From Sphingomonas sp. SRS2 (GTDB taxonomy: Bacteria > Pseudomonadota > Alphaproteobacteria > Sphingomonadales > Sphingomonadaceae), in assembly GCF_000971055.1 (NCBI RefSeq), contig NZ_LARW01000066.1, positions 62,001 to 126,000 of the forward strand: a stretch of DNA of 64,000 nt, written 5' to 3'. The notes beneath the pieces were generated by a model. That model saw nothing but the letters and a program-made list of their open reading frames with translations, was not told where the DNA came from and searched no databases. Each line of letters opens with the position of its first letter. Position 1 is the first letter of the stretch. Below are positions 1 through 8,584 of the stretch, piece by piece. The position numbers and the translations under genes were made by a program.

Positions 1-98
1 GCAATTTCCTGGCTTTGCAATTCGACCACGCGGCCGACACCATGCTTGGGATAAACGACATAATCGCCGACGACGAAGCTCAGCGCCTTGGCAGCCAT
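1..98 (-). CDS. carD: CarD family transcriptional regulator, N-terminal part
   Basis: Only the first 32 codons lie in the window; the gene runs off the left edge. The readable protein begins MAAKALSFVVGDYVVYPKHG and continues GVGRVVELQ, the start of the RNA polymerase-interacting Tudor-like domain of CarD/CdnL proteins. These bind the RNAP beta subunit and stabilise open complexes, mainly at rRNA and housekeeping promoters. An AAAGG Shine-Dalgarno lies a few bases upstream of the ATG. The S4 gene, fdxA and carD read in the same direction, an order I recall from other sphingomonads. The remainder of the protein cannot be judged. Confidence 0.85.
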   Translation of the reverse strand, partial: MAAKALSFVVGDYVVYPKHGVGRVVELQSQEI

Positions 99-330
99 TT
101 AGCAGACCTTTCTTTGGGATGCCGGAAAAGGCCCCGCCAGATCCGCCCTCCCCGCGGCGATCGACGGCAATCCTGACACGGCGGATCACAGGTTCCATGT
201 TGCAGGCGCTCTTGGAACGCGCCCGAATACGAATCTTGTAACACATTGGTAAGCGAAAAGCCAGCATCTCGGGCATTTCGCCTTCGAGGTGCCGGATTCG
301 CGCTATCGATTTCGCAATGACAGAGGGCGG

Positions 331-669
331 TCAGTCGCCCTGGCCGGGCTCCGGCGAGAAATATTTGTCATATTTGCCGTCGACGCCTTTGAATTCGTCG
401 GCATCGGCGGGCGCGTCGCGCTTGCGGGTGATATTGGGCCACTGCGCCGAAAAGGTCGTGTTGACCTCCAGCCACTGCTCCAGCCCGGATTCGGTATCGG
501 GCAGGATCGCCTCGGCCGGACATTCCGGCTCGCAGACGCCGCAGTCGATGCACTCGCTCGGGTTGATGACGAGCATGTTGTCGCCTTCATAGAAGCAGTC
601 GACCGGGCACACCTCGACACAGTCCATATACTTGCACTTGATGCAGGCATCGGTGACGACGTAGGTCAT
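331..669 (-). CDS. fdxA: seven-iron ferredoxin FdxA
   Basis: The 112-residue protein has the cysteine spacing of Azotobacter ferredoxin I-type 7Fe ferredoxins. Cys9, Cys17 and Cys50 fit the 3Fe-4S cluster; Cys21, Cys40, Cys43 and Cys46 fit the 4Fe-4S cluster. The C-terminal extension (about residues 60-112), ending in a segment that starts [12 protein letters not shown], is also typical of the family. It is a cytoplasmic electron carrier whose partner is not evident here. An AAGGAGC Shine-Dalgarno precedes the ATG. It follows the S4 gene by 30 bp and is probably cotranscribed with it; carD is 232 bp downstream. Confidence 0.93.
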   Translation of the reverse strand: MTYVVTDACIKCKYMDCVEVCPVDCFYEGDNMLVINPSECIDCGVCEPECPAEAILPDTESGLEQWLEVNTTFSAQWPNITRKRDAPADADEFKGVDGKYDKYFSPEPGQGD

Positions 670-699
670 TGTAGCTCCTTGGGGACGAACGGGCCCCCG

Positions 700-981
700 T
701 TAGGTCCCCGCCAGCCCGCCGTCAACAGGGGGTGGGGAGAGGTCGCTATAGCAGGCGCGAGCCTCCGGCGCGGGGCCGCGCCGCACGGGCAGCGCTTCGA
801 TCCTGATCACGCGGACCCGGTCATGCAGCGGAAAGCTCAGCACATTGCCAGGCGCGACGTTGATATGAGCCCGGTCGATGACGCGCCCGTCGATCCGCAT
901 ATGGCCGCCCGCCGCCACCGCCTGCGCCATTGCGCGGGTCTTGGTCAGCCGGGTGAACCAGAGGAACTTATCGACCCGCAT
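700..981 (-). CDS. S4-domain RNA-binding protein (HslR/Hsp15-like)
   Basis: This 93-residue protein starts MRVDKFLWFTRLTKTRAMA and contains GGHMRIDGRVI, the helix-turn-strand S4 fold found in Hsp15 (HslR) and ribosomal S4. Hsp15 recognises stalled 50S subunits carrying peptidyl-tRNA; the same role is inferred here from family only. I chose the ATG at 981; a GTG at 996 in frame would add five residues (MPPPA) without better support. The start overlaps the helicase stop at 968, so translational coupling to the helicase is likely. The C-terminus is Pro/Arg rich and not conserved in type. Confidence 0.8.
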   Translation of the reverse strand: MRVDKFLWFTRLTKTRAMAQAVAAGGHMRIDGRVIDRAHINVAPGNVLSFPLHDRVRVIRIEALPVRRGPAPEARACYSDLSPPPVDGGLAGT

Positions 982-3517
982 TGCCGGCGGCGGCACCCGG
1001 ATAGAGGTCGGCCAGCGCGCCGAAGGCGTTGCCGGGCCGGCGGATCACCTCCTTGCGCGGTTCGCGCTTGCCTTTCCAGACCCAGGCATCCGGCTCGCCC
1101 TGTGGGGTCGCGCGGAAGCCGAGTGCGAGCATAAGCTGGGCGAAGCTGGCATGGCGCAGGCCGAGTGATGTGGATAATCCGGGATCAGGGGTAAAGGGCG
1201 TGCGGCCGCTGCGCGCATCATGGGCAAGACGCGCGAGCCGTTCGACCAGATCCACCCGGAGCATCTGCGCTCCGAGCGCACGGAAGCCGGCGCGCACCAT
1301 CGCCTCGCAGGCGGCGGTGTCGGGCGGGGTATTCATCGACACCGCGCCGGGCACCGGCAGCTCGGGCATCATTTGTCCCTCGGCCGCGGCGAACAGCGCC
1401 AGCCGCCAGCGGGTCGGCTCCGGTTTAAGCAGCGTCGGCGAATGGACGTCGAGGGTTCCGATCTTGACGTCGAGCCGCTCGGCGCGCGAGCGCCCATCGC
1501 GGTCGAGATGCTCGATCGCCGAGGCGATGACGGATCGCGATATCACGCCGCCCGCCTCGGCCAGCGGCGACAGCAGGGCGCGCAGCGAGGCGGGGCAGGC
1601 CGGGTCGCGCGCCGCCTCGAAATAGCGGGTGAGCGGTTTCAGCTCGCGTTGGACTCGCGCTTCGAGCCAGGCGGCGAGCCGTTCCTCGACGCCCGAGCGG
1701 TCGGCCGTGCTGAGCGTGTCGAGCGCGCGGTGCAGGCGGATGCGCGGGCTGAGCAGCGTCCGCCCCTTTTCGAGCCGAGCCACGACATCGCCGCGCCAGA
1801 AGATCGCGACGGGTCGGCCAGCGTCGGTCGCGAGCGTGAAATGGCCGTCCTCGTCGGCGGCGAGTTGCCGCGCGCGAGACGCCAGCTCGGTGCCCAACCG
1901 CCGCTCCGCCGCCGCCATCAGGCGCTTCATGTCACCATGCCGGGCAAGGTGATCGGCCTTGAAGCGGAAACCGATCAGCCGTCCGATCGGTTCGCCGTCG
2001 ACCGTGACGATGCCCTCCTCGTCGACCTTGACCGGGAGCAGCAGATCGCCGCCCTTTGCGCCCAGATCGCGCATCAGCACCGATGTCCGCCGGTCGACGA
2101 AACGCTGGGTCAGCCGCTGGTGGAGTGCGTCGGACAGCTTTTCTTCCAGGGTGCGGGTGCGCTCGGCCCAGGTCTCGGCATCCGCCAGCCAGCCCTGGCG
2201 GTGCGCGATATACGCCCAGGTGCGCACGCCGGCGATGCGGTCGGCGAGCGTCTCGACATCGCCCTGGACGCTGTCGAGACGGGCCAGCTCGTCGGCGAAC
2301 CAACTGACCGGAAGATGGCCGTCGTCCTCGCTGAGATGGCGAAACACGCGCGCGACGAGGCGGCCATGCGGTTCGGGACCGGTTTTGCGGAAATCGGGGA
2401 GGCCGCAGGCGGCCCAGAGCCGCGCAATCATCGGCTGGCTCTTGGTACGGTCCCGGACCCAGTCTTCCTCGGCGAGCCGCTTGAGCACCGCGAGATCGAT
2501 CGCCTGCGGTGCTGCGCGTAGCACCTGCCGGTCGGGCCGCCGTTCGAGATCGCCGATCAGCTTGTCGAGGCTGGCGAGCGAGGGCTGTCCCTCGCGCCAA
2601 TAGAGATGGTCGATAGACGGGAAGACATGCGCCTCGATCGCATCGACCTCCTCATCCTCGAACCGCCCGCCGCTATTGCCCTCCAGCGCCAGTGTGCCGA
2701 AGGTGCCATCGCGCTGGTGGCGGCCGGCGCGTCCGGCGATCTGCGCCATCTCGGATATGGTGAGGCGGCGGGAGCGCCGCCCGTCGAACTTGCGGAGCGA
2801 AGCAAAGGCGACATGGTTCACGTCCATGTTCAGGCCCATGCCGATCGCATCGGTGGCGACCAGATAATCGACTTCACCTGCCTGGAACATCGCCACCTGG
2901 GCGTTGCGCGTGCGCGGGGACAGCGCCCCCATGACCACTGCCGCTCCACCGCGCAGGCGGCGCAGCATCTCGGCGACGGCATAGACTTCCTCCGCCGAGA
3001 AGGCGACGATCACCGATCGCGGCGGCAGGCGCGAAAGCTTGGTGGCCCCGGCATAGGTCAATGTCGAGAAGCGCGGGCGGCCGATAATCTCGGCCTTCGG
3101 CACCAGTGCGCGGATCATGGGCCGCAGCGCCTCCGACCCCAGGATCATCGTCTCCTCGCGACCGCGCGCACGCAACAGCCGATCGGTGAAGACATGGCCG
3201 CGCTCGGGATCGGTGCCGAGCTGGGCTTCATCGAGCGCGACGAAGGCGAATTCGCGATCGAGCGGCATCGATTCGGCGGTGGTCAGATAATATTGCGCGT
3301 GGGGCGGAAGCAGCTTCTCCTCGCCGGTGAGCAGCGCGACGCGCTCCTTGCCCTTGATCGCGACGACCCGGTCATAGACCTCCCGGGCGAGCAGGCGCAG
3401 CGGGAAGCCGATCATCCCGCTCGAATGGCCGCACATCCGCTCGATCGCGAGATGGGTCTTGCCGGTGTTGGTCGGGCCCAGCACGGCGACGACCGGCTCG
3501 GCACTGAAGTTGGACAT
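968..3517 (-). CDS. SUV3-like DExH-box helicase
   Basis: The 849-residue protein opens with a P-loop, GPTNTGKT at residues 14-21, followed by a DEAQ Walker B and, in the second RecA domain, QIAGRAGR (motif VI). This matches the SUV3/MgpS group of mitochondrial and alphaproteobacterial RNA helicases. The C-terminal half is an alpha-proteobacterial extension seen in annotated helicase-related proteins; it carries no motif I recognise. The frame stays open far upstream, but homology starts at the ATG at 3517, and the upstream part is antisense to the M23 gene. It is first in the run helicase, S4 gene, fdxA, carD. An RNA-processing role is inferred from family. Confidence 0.88.
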   Translation of the reverse strand: MSNFSAEPVVAVLGPTNTGKTHLAIERMCGHSSGMIGFPLRLLAREVYDRVVAIKGKERVALLTGEEKLLPPHAQYYLTTAESMPLDREFAFVALDEAQLGTDPERGHVFTDRLLRARGREETMILGSEALRPMIRALVPKAEIIGRPRFSTLTYAGATKLSRLPPRSVIVAFSAEEVYAVAEMLRRLRGGAAVVMGALSPRTRNAQVAMFQAGEVDYLVATDAIGMGLNMDVNHVAFASLRKFDGRRSRRLTISEMAQIAGRAGRHQRDGTFGTLALEGNSGGRFEDEEVDAIEAHVFPSIDHLYWREGQPSLASLDKLIGDLERRPDRQVLRAAPQAIDLAVLKRLAEEDWVRDRTKSQPMIARLWAACGLPDFRKTGPEPHGRLVARVFRHLSEDDGHLPVSWFADELARLDSVQGDVETLADRIAGVRTWAYIAHRQGWLADAETWAERTRTLEEKLSDALHQRLTQRFVDRRTSVLMRDLGAKGGDLLLPVKVDEEGIVTVDGEPIGRLIGFRFKADHLARHGDMKRLMAAAERRLGTELASRARQLAADEDGHFTLATDAGRPVAIFWRGDVVARLEKGRTLLSPRIRLHRALDTLSTADRSGVEERLAAWLEARVQRELKPLTRYFEAARDPACPASLRALLSPLAEAGGVISRSVIASAIEHLDRDGRSRAERLDVKIGTLDVHSPTLLKPEPTRWRLALFAAAEGQMMPELPVPGAVSMNTPPDTAACEAMVRAGFRALGAQMLRVDLVERLARLAHDARSGRTPFTPDPGLSTSLGLRHASFAQLMLALGFRATPQGEPDAWVWKGKREPRKEVIRRPGNAFGALADLYPGAAAGNAGR

Positions 3518-3709
3518 GGCCACAAGATTGGCAGGGCATGTTACGAACGCAAGTGCGAAACCGCGAAGACTCGACTCACGGAGAAAATGACTCGGTTCGT
3601 CGCATAGCCTTGCGACGAACCGTTGCATTAGTTTGACTTTAACCATGCTGAGGCAGACTGAATCTTGTCCGGCAAAAAATGTCTCGTCAGGGCAAGTAGA
3701 TAGGCGTTC

Positions 3710-5278
3710 TTGAGTAAAGGGGCGGGGGCTTTGTTCCAAAGCAGCAGCCAGGGATTTGACGGTCAGGGTTATGCAGCCGTTGGCGGTGCGCGGGCGTTGA
3801 CGCTCGTCAAGCCGAGCCGGTTCAGCCTGGTCGACAGCCCGTTCGGCGGCGCGGTGGACCGGATCGTCGGTGCTGATCTCGTCGTCGACCTCGGCGCGCG
3901 CATCGGTTCGCGCGAATGGTTCCAGGGACTGTTCACCTGCCTCGCGCTGTGCACCGCCGCGGGGATGATGGCGCCGACCTTCAAGCCCGTCCGCTTCGCC
4001 GCCGAAGCGCCGCTGGCACCCACCCAATATGAACAGGCCCGCGCGCTTGCCATCGCGCCTCTGGGGCTCGGCGGCGACACCGGCCACCGCATGGCCGGCA
4101 CCAGCGCGGTCGAACCGCTTACCGACACGCCCGAGCGGCCCCGCGTCGAACTGGCGGCGACGATCGGTCAGGGCGACGGCTTCGCCCGCGTCCTCGAACG
4201 GGCGGGCGTTTCGCGCGCCGAGGCCGGCAAGGTGGCCTCGCTTGTTTCCGATGCGGTTCCATTGAACGATCTCAGCGCCGGCACGCATATGGACATGGTT
4301 CTGGGCCGCCGCGCGGTGAAGACCGATCCGCGCCCGCTGGAGAGCCTCGATTTCCGCGCCCGCTTCGATCTTAAGCTGGCGGTTCAGCGGGTCGATGGCC
4401 AGCTTCGCCTCAAGCGTATTCCGATCGCGGTGGACAATACCCCGCTGCGCATTCAGGGCCGGGTCGGGTCGAGCCTCTATCAGTCGGCGCGTGCCGCCGG
4501 CGTGCCCGGCAGCGCGATCGAATCCTTCATCAAGGCGGTGTCGCAAAAGCTGGCGATGCGCAGCATCGGCTCCGACGCCCGCTTCGACGCGATCGTCGAA
4601 CATGCCCGCGCCGAAACCGGCGAGGTCAAGGTTGGCAGCCTTTTGTTCGCCGGGATCACGCAAGGCGGCAAGAAGACCCAGATGCTCAAATGGACCACCG
4701 GCGGCCGTGACCAATGGTATGAGGCGTCGGGCGTCGGTGAGACCAGGGGCGTGATGCGCCAGCCGGTGCTCGGTCGCCTCACCTCCAGCTTCGGCCTGCG
4801 CCGCCACCCGATTCTCGGCTTCTCGCGGATGCATCAGGGCATGGACTTCGGCGCGCCGATGGGCGCACCGATCGTCGCGGCGACCGATGGCGTCGTAAGC
4901 TTCGCGGGCCGTCATGGCGGTCACGGCAATTATGTCCGGCTGAGTCACAGCGGCGGCATTTCGACCGGCTATGCGCATATGAGCCGGATCATCGCCCGTC
5001 CGGGCGAGCGGGTCCGCCAGGGGCAACTGATCGGCTATGTCGGTTCGACCGGCATGTCGACCGGCCCGCATCTCCATTATGAGGTGTTCCGCAACGGCAA
5101 GGCGATCAATCCCTCGTCGATGAAGTTCACCACGGTGCAGCAGCTCGCTGGCCGCGACCTCGCCAATTTCCGGGCGAAGCTCAACAAGCTCCTTTCGGTC
5201 CGCATCGCCAATGGCGGCGGCGAGAAGAAGGTCAAAAAGAGCGCCGAGGTTAAGGCCGAAAAGGCTAAGAAGGGCTGA
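3710..5278 (+). CDS. M23 family murein endopeptidase, membrane-anchored
   Basis: The 522-residue protein ends in a LytM/peptidase M23 domain with the zinc ligands His375 and Asp379 (HQGMD) and the catalytic His454-Leu-His456 (HLHYE). A short hydrophobic stretch near residues 84-100 suggests one membrane anchor; the middle part resembles the domain preceding M23 in MepM/NlpD-type enzymes. It should cleave peptidoglycan cross-bridges in the periplasm or, if degenerate, activate amidases. All four metal or catalytic residues are present, so an active enzyme is likely. The start is a TTG at 3710, the first start in frame. The C-terminus is Lys-rich. It is divergent from the helicase gene. Confidence 0.85.
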   Translation: MSKGAGALFQSSSQGFDGQGYAAVGGARALTLVKPSRFSLVDSPFGGAVDRIVGADLVVDLGARIGSREWFQGLFTCLALCTAAGMMAPTFKPVRFAAEAPLAPTQYEQARALAIAPLGLGGDTGHRMAGTSAVEPLTDTPERPRVELAATIGQGDGFARVLERAGVSRAEAGKVASLVSDAVPLNDLSAGTHMDMVLGRRAVKTDPRPLESLDFRARFDLKLAVQRVDGQLRLKRIPIAVDNTPLRIQGRVGSSLYQSARAAGVPGSAIESFIKAVSQKLAMRSIGSDARFDAIVEHARAETGEVKVGSLLFAGITQGGKKTQMLKWTTGGRDQWYEASGVGETRGVMRQPVLGRLTSSFGLRRHPILGFSRMHQGMDFGAPMGAPIVAATDGVVSFAGRHGGHGNYVRLSHSGGISTGYAHMSRIIARPGERVRQGQLIGYVGSTGMSTGPHLHYEVFRNGKAINPSSMKFTTVQQLAGRDLANFRAKLNKLLSVRIANGGGEKKVKKSAEVKAEKAKKG

Positions 5279-5376
5279 GTCTGTCGCGTCGCCCCGGCAG
5301 AGCCGGTGCTGCCCCATTCAGCGGGTGACCTTGCCCTTGCCGATGCGGCCCCGGCCTCTGCGGGGGACGATGGCGA

Positions 5377-5670
5377 TCATTTCTTCGCATTCTTCCGACG
5401 CGTTACCCAACCTTTGCGCGCGGCTGCCGACCGCTGCTCGGTAGATCCCGACCTGTTCGCCTTGCCGCCTCGTGACGAGGAGACGTGGGTATCTTTCTTG
5501 CCCCGGCCCGAGCCCGACTTGTTGCCGCCGCCCGATTCCTTGTTGACCGTCGCCCAGGCGCGCGCTTCGGCCTGCTTCCTGGGTACGCCGCGCTCCTCGT
5601 AGCTTTCCTCGATATGTTCGGCCTTGCGCTTCTGCTTGTCGGTATAGGCGTCCTTGTCTCCACGCGGCAT
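5377..5670 (-). CDS. small hydrophilic stress-type protein, often labelled plasmid stabilization protein
   Basis: The 97-residue, strongly basic protein begins MPRGDKDAYTDKQKRKAEHI and continues with EERGVPRKQAEARAWATVN and a Gly/Ser/Lys-rich tail. This small family is common in alphaproteobacteria and is often annotated as plasmid stabilization protein, with no demonstrated function that I know of. The tail is low complexity and probably disordered. The reading frame is clear and an AGGAGAG ribosome-binding site lies just before the ATG. It is convergent with the M23 gene and divergent from the DUF853 ATPase. No function is assigned. Confidence 0.75.
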   Translation of the reverse strand: MPRGDKDAYTDKQKRKAEHIEESYEERGVPRKQAEARAWATVNKESGGGNKSGSGRGKKDTHVSSSRGGKANRSGSTEQRSAAARKGWVTRRKNAKK

Positions 5671-5790
5671 GTCACTCTCCTGTCTCAGTCATGGCGATGA
5701 AACGCGCGACATAAGTCCGTGATCCGGTCGGCCCTCCTTCCGCTGGCCGGCTTCGCGGTCTAAGCTCGCCCTCGACAAAGGAGAGCCGGC

Positions 5791-7419
5791 ATGATCGACG
5801 AGAAGGGCATTTTCCTCGGCGCGAGCCCAAACACCGCTGGCTCCCAGCCGCAATATCTCAACCTGCGCCGCGCCAATCGCCACGGCCTGATCGCGGGCGC
5901 GACCGGCACCGGCAAGACGGTTACGCTGCAGGGTGTCGCCGAAAATTTCTCCGCCGCCGGGGTGCCGGTGTTCATGGCCGACGTGAAGGGTGATCTCGCC
6001 GGCATCGCAATGGCGGGGTCTCCGACCGCGAAAAATGCCGATCGGCTGGTGGCGCGCGCCGCCGAGATCGGGCTGGAGCCTTTCACCTGGGGCGACAATC
6101 CGGCGATCTTCTGGGATCTCTATGGCGAGCAGGGTCATCCGATACGTACCACCGTGTCGGAGATGGGCCCCTTGCTGCTCGCCCGGCTGATGAACCTCAA
6201 CGAGGTGCAGGAAGGCGTACTCAACATCGCCTTCCGCTATGCCGACGAAGAAGGGCTGCTGCTGCTCGACCTCGGCGATCTTCAGGCGATGCTCGCTTAT
6301 TGCGCCGAAAATGCCGAGGCGCTGTCGGCGCGCTTCGGCAATATCACCAGGCCCAGCGTAGGATCGATCCAGCGCCAGCTGCTCCAGCTCGACAGTCAGG
6401 GCGGCGCACATTTCTTTGGCGAGCCCGCGCTCGACATTCATGATTTCCTGGGGCTGGACGACCAGGGGCGCGGCTATATCAACGTGCTGGCCGCCGACAA
6501 GCTGATGCAGAGCCCCAAGCTCTACGCCACCTTCGTGCTCTGGCTGCTCAGCGAATTGTTCGAGACGCTGCCCGAAGTCGGCGACCCCGATAAGCCGAAG
6601 CTCGTCTTCTTCTTCGATGAGGCGCACCTGCTGTTCGAGGACGCGCCCAAGGCGCTGACCGACAAGATCGAACAGGTCGTGCGGCTGATCCGGTCGAAGG
6701 GCGTCGGCGTCTATTTCGTCACCCAGAACCCGATCGATATCCCCGAAGATGTTGCGGCTCAGCTTGGCAATCGCGTCCAACACGCGCTGCGCGCTTTCAC
6801 GCCCCGCGATCAGAAGGCGATCGAGGCGGCGGCCGACACATTCCGGATCAACCCCGATCTGGACGTCGCCAGGGCGATCATCGAACTGAAGGTCGGCGAG
6901 GCGCTGGTTTCGGTGCTGCAAGACGACGGCAGCCCGAGCATCGTTCAGCGCACCCTGATCGCGCCGCCACGCTCGCGGCTCGGCCCGCTCGACGCGAAGG
7001 AGCGCGCGATCATCCAGGCGATCTCGCCCGTTGCCGGCAAATATGACGACGCGATCGACCGCGAATCCGCCGAGGAGATATTGGCGGCACGCGGCAATGC
7101 ATCGGCTGCCGCCGCACAGGCCGCCAAGGCGCAGGTTGAAGCCGACAAGGCTGCTGCCGTGCAGGCCAAGGTCGAGGCGAAGCAGCAGGAGCAGGAGCTC
7201 AAGGAACAGGCACGGCTCGATGCGGTCGCGGCGCGTGAAGCGGCGAAGCCGTCGGGCGTCGACCGCGCTATCCAATCGGCGACCCGAGCGGCGGCCTCGT
7301 CGGTGGGACGCCAAGTGGCGAACGAGCTTGGAAGGGCCGTGTTCGGCGGTAGCAAGCGTGGATCGAGCGGTATCGCAGGCCAGCTTGTAAGGGGAATTTT
7401 AGGTAATTTATTCCGATAG
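5791..7419 (+). CDS. DUF853 family HerA-like ATPase
   Basis: The 542-residue protein has a Walker A GATGTGKT at residues 36-43 and a Walker [13 protein letters not shown], followed by a TQNP sensor-like segment. This is the layout of DUF853 (YjgR-type) ATPases related to HerA and FtsK. The C-terminal 130 residues are Ala/Lys/Glu/Gln rich with coiled-coil character, then a Gly-rich end. The biological role of the family is unsettled; DNA or protein translocation is inferred from the fold. A GGAGAG ribosome-binding site precedes the ATG. It stands alone, followed by a low-GC gap and the ATP-grasp-like gene. Confidence 0.85.
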   Translation: MIDEKGIFLGASPNTAGSQPQYLNLRRANRHGLIAGATGTGKTVTLQGVAENFSAAGVPVFMADVKGDLAGIAMAGSPTAKNADRLVARAAEIGLEPFTWGDNPAIFWDLYGEQGHPIRTTVSEMGPLLLARLMNLNEVQEGVLNIAFRYADEEGLLLLDLGDLQAMLAYCAENAEALSARFGNITRPSVGSIQRQLLQLDSQGGAHFFGEPALDIHDFLGLDDQGRGYINVLAADKLMQSPKLYATFVLWLLSELFETLPEVGDPDKPKLVFFFDEAHLLFEDAPKALTDKIEQVVRLIRSKGVGVYFVTQNPIDIPEDVAAQLGNRVQHALRAFTPRDQKAIEAAADTFRINPDLDVARAIIELKVGEALVSVLQDDGSPSIVQRTLIAPPRSRLGPLDAKERAIIQAISPVAGKYDDAIDRESAEEILAARGNASAAAAQAAKAQVEADKAAAVQAKVEAKQQEQELKEQARLDAVAAREAAKPSGVDRAIQSATRAAASSVGRQVANELGRAVFGGSKRGSSGIAGQLVRGILGNLFR

Positions 7420-7454
7420 TTAGTCTTGAGTATCTATGTATTAAGCCTATGATT

Positions 7455-7471
7455 CCCTGATTATATCAGGG
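7455..7471. promoter_or_regulatory. hairpin over the ribosome-binding site of the ATP-grasp-like gene
   Basis: CCCTGAT-TAT-ATCAGGG is a perfect 7-bp inverted repeat. Its right arm supplies the GGGG that would serve as Shine-Dalgarno for the GTG at 7478, so folding in the mRNA would hide the site. It lies in a low-GC 58-bp gap after the DUF853 gene and could also act as a weak terminator for that gene, although no T-run follows. Confidence 0.45.
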
Positions 7472-7477
7472 GTTACA

Positions 7478-8509
7478 GTGCGTTTTGCAGCGAAGCGTCG
7501 CGAGGCAGCCGATCGGCGGATCGCCTATCTTTTTGGATGCGATGATCAACGTGGCGTGGTGCGCGCCGGTGGAGCCGGCCTTTACAATCGGGGCAGCACC
7601 GATGTCTGGCGGCTTCGCGGCGATGGCGATGGCGATGGCAGGTTCCTGCGGTTGCACATCCCAGGCAATTTTCGCCGGATCAAAGTGCGGCCTTCGCTTG
7701 CCGAAGTTGGCACTATTCTCAACCTTATCACCGATCCCGAACTCAATCCGAATGTGCTCAAATATGCCGACCGATATTTGCGGGGGCATGAAGGCAGGAT
7801 CATCAATCGGCCTGCCGATGTCCTCCGCTCGGGCCGGGACCACGTCGCGAAGCTGCTGGCTGGAATCGATGGACTGATCGTGCCGCGGATCGTCCGCTTT
7901 CGTGGCCGTCCGAATCTGGCGCGGTGCGCGATGGACGACATGGGCATCCGATTCCCGGCGATCTTGCGCGAAGTCGGGACGCATAATGGCGATATCGTAG
8001 GTCTCGTCGCCACGACTGACGACGTGCTGGCGAAGATCGATCCGCAGAAGACCTACTTCCTGACCGAGTTCGTGGAGACGCATTCCGCGGACGGTTTGTA
8101 TCACAAGATCCGCCTTTATTTTTTCGGATCTCATCCGCTGGTTCGCCACAGGATCGTGTCAGAGCATTGGAACGTGCACGGGCCTGATCGTGAGCGGGTC
8201 CTGCAGCATTATCCCGCCGCGATCGCCCTGGAGAAGGCGGTGATCGAACAGGGCCTCGCGGCGTTTCCGGCAGCGGTGCAGTCGGTGTTGCTCGCCATCC
8301 GCGCGCGGATGCCGCTCGATTATTTCGGGATCGATTTTGCCCTGATGCCTGACGGACGCGTGCTGCTGTTCGAAGCCAATGCGACGATGAACTTCTTTTC
8401 GTTCACTGCAGAGCCGCCCTTCGAATATTTTGCGCCCTTATTATTGGAGGCCCAGGGGAAGTTCGGCGCGATGCTGGCCGCCGATGGTCGATCCACCGGC
8501 CATGTATGA
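7478..8509 (+). CDS. ATP-grasp-like protein of unknown function
   Basis: The 343-residue protein was not recognised as a named family. The C-terminal third contains MPLDYFGIDFALMPDG followed by VLLFEANATMN, the metal-binding DxxLxxDGxxxxxEANxxxN pattern of RimK/D-Ala-D-Ala ligase ATP-grasp enzymes. An ATP-dependent carboxylate-amine ligation is therefore plausible. The N-terminal half (residues 1-150) shows no clear motif. The start is a GTG at 7478; there is no good ATG before residue 130. The gene is monocistronic, tail to tail with the HerA-type ATPase gene. The substrate is unknown. Confidence 0.65.
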   Translation: MRFAAKRREAADRRIAYLFGCDDQRGVVRAGGAGLYNRGSTDVWRLRGDGDGDGRFLRLHIPGNFRRIKVRPSLAEVGTILNLITDPELNPNVLKYADRYLRGHEGRIINRPADVLRSGRDHVAKLLAGIDGLIVPRIVRFRGRPNLARCAMDDMGIRFPAILREVGTHNGDIVGLVATTDDVLAKIDPQKTYFLTEFVETHSADGLYHKIRLYFFGSHPLVRHRIVSEHWNVHGPDRERVLQHYPAAIALEKAVIEQGLAAFPAAVQSVLLAIRARMPLDYFGIDFALMPDGRVLLFEANATMNFFSFTAEPPFEYFAPLLLEAQGKFGAMLAADGRSTGHV

Positions 8510-8584
8510 CACTTATCCAGAAACCATATGCGGATGGGGAGGTGGGCGCGGCCGCACGGTGCCGCTGCCACCTGGCGGGCAAAT

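Noticed and set aside
3518-5317. Open frame of about 600 codons extending the helicase upstream on the minus strand
   Set aside because: It is antisense to the M23 peptidase gene, has low-complexity residues and no homology; it arises from high GC and third-position bias. The helicase starts at 3517.
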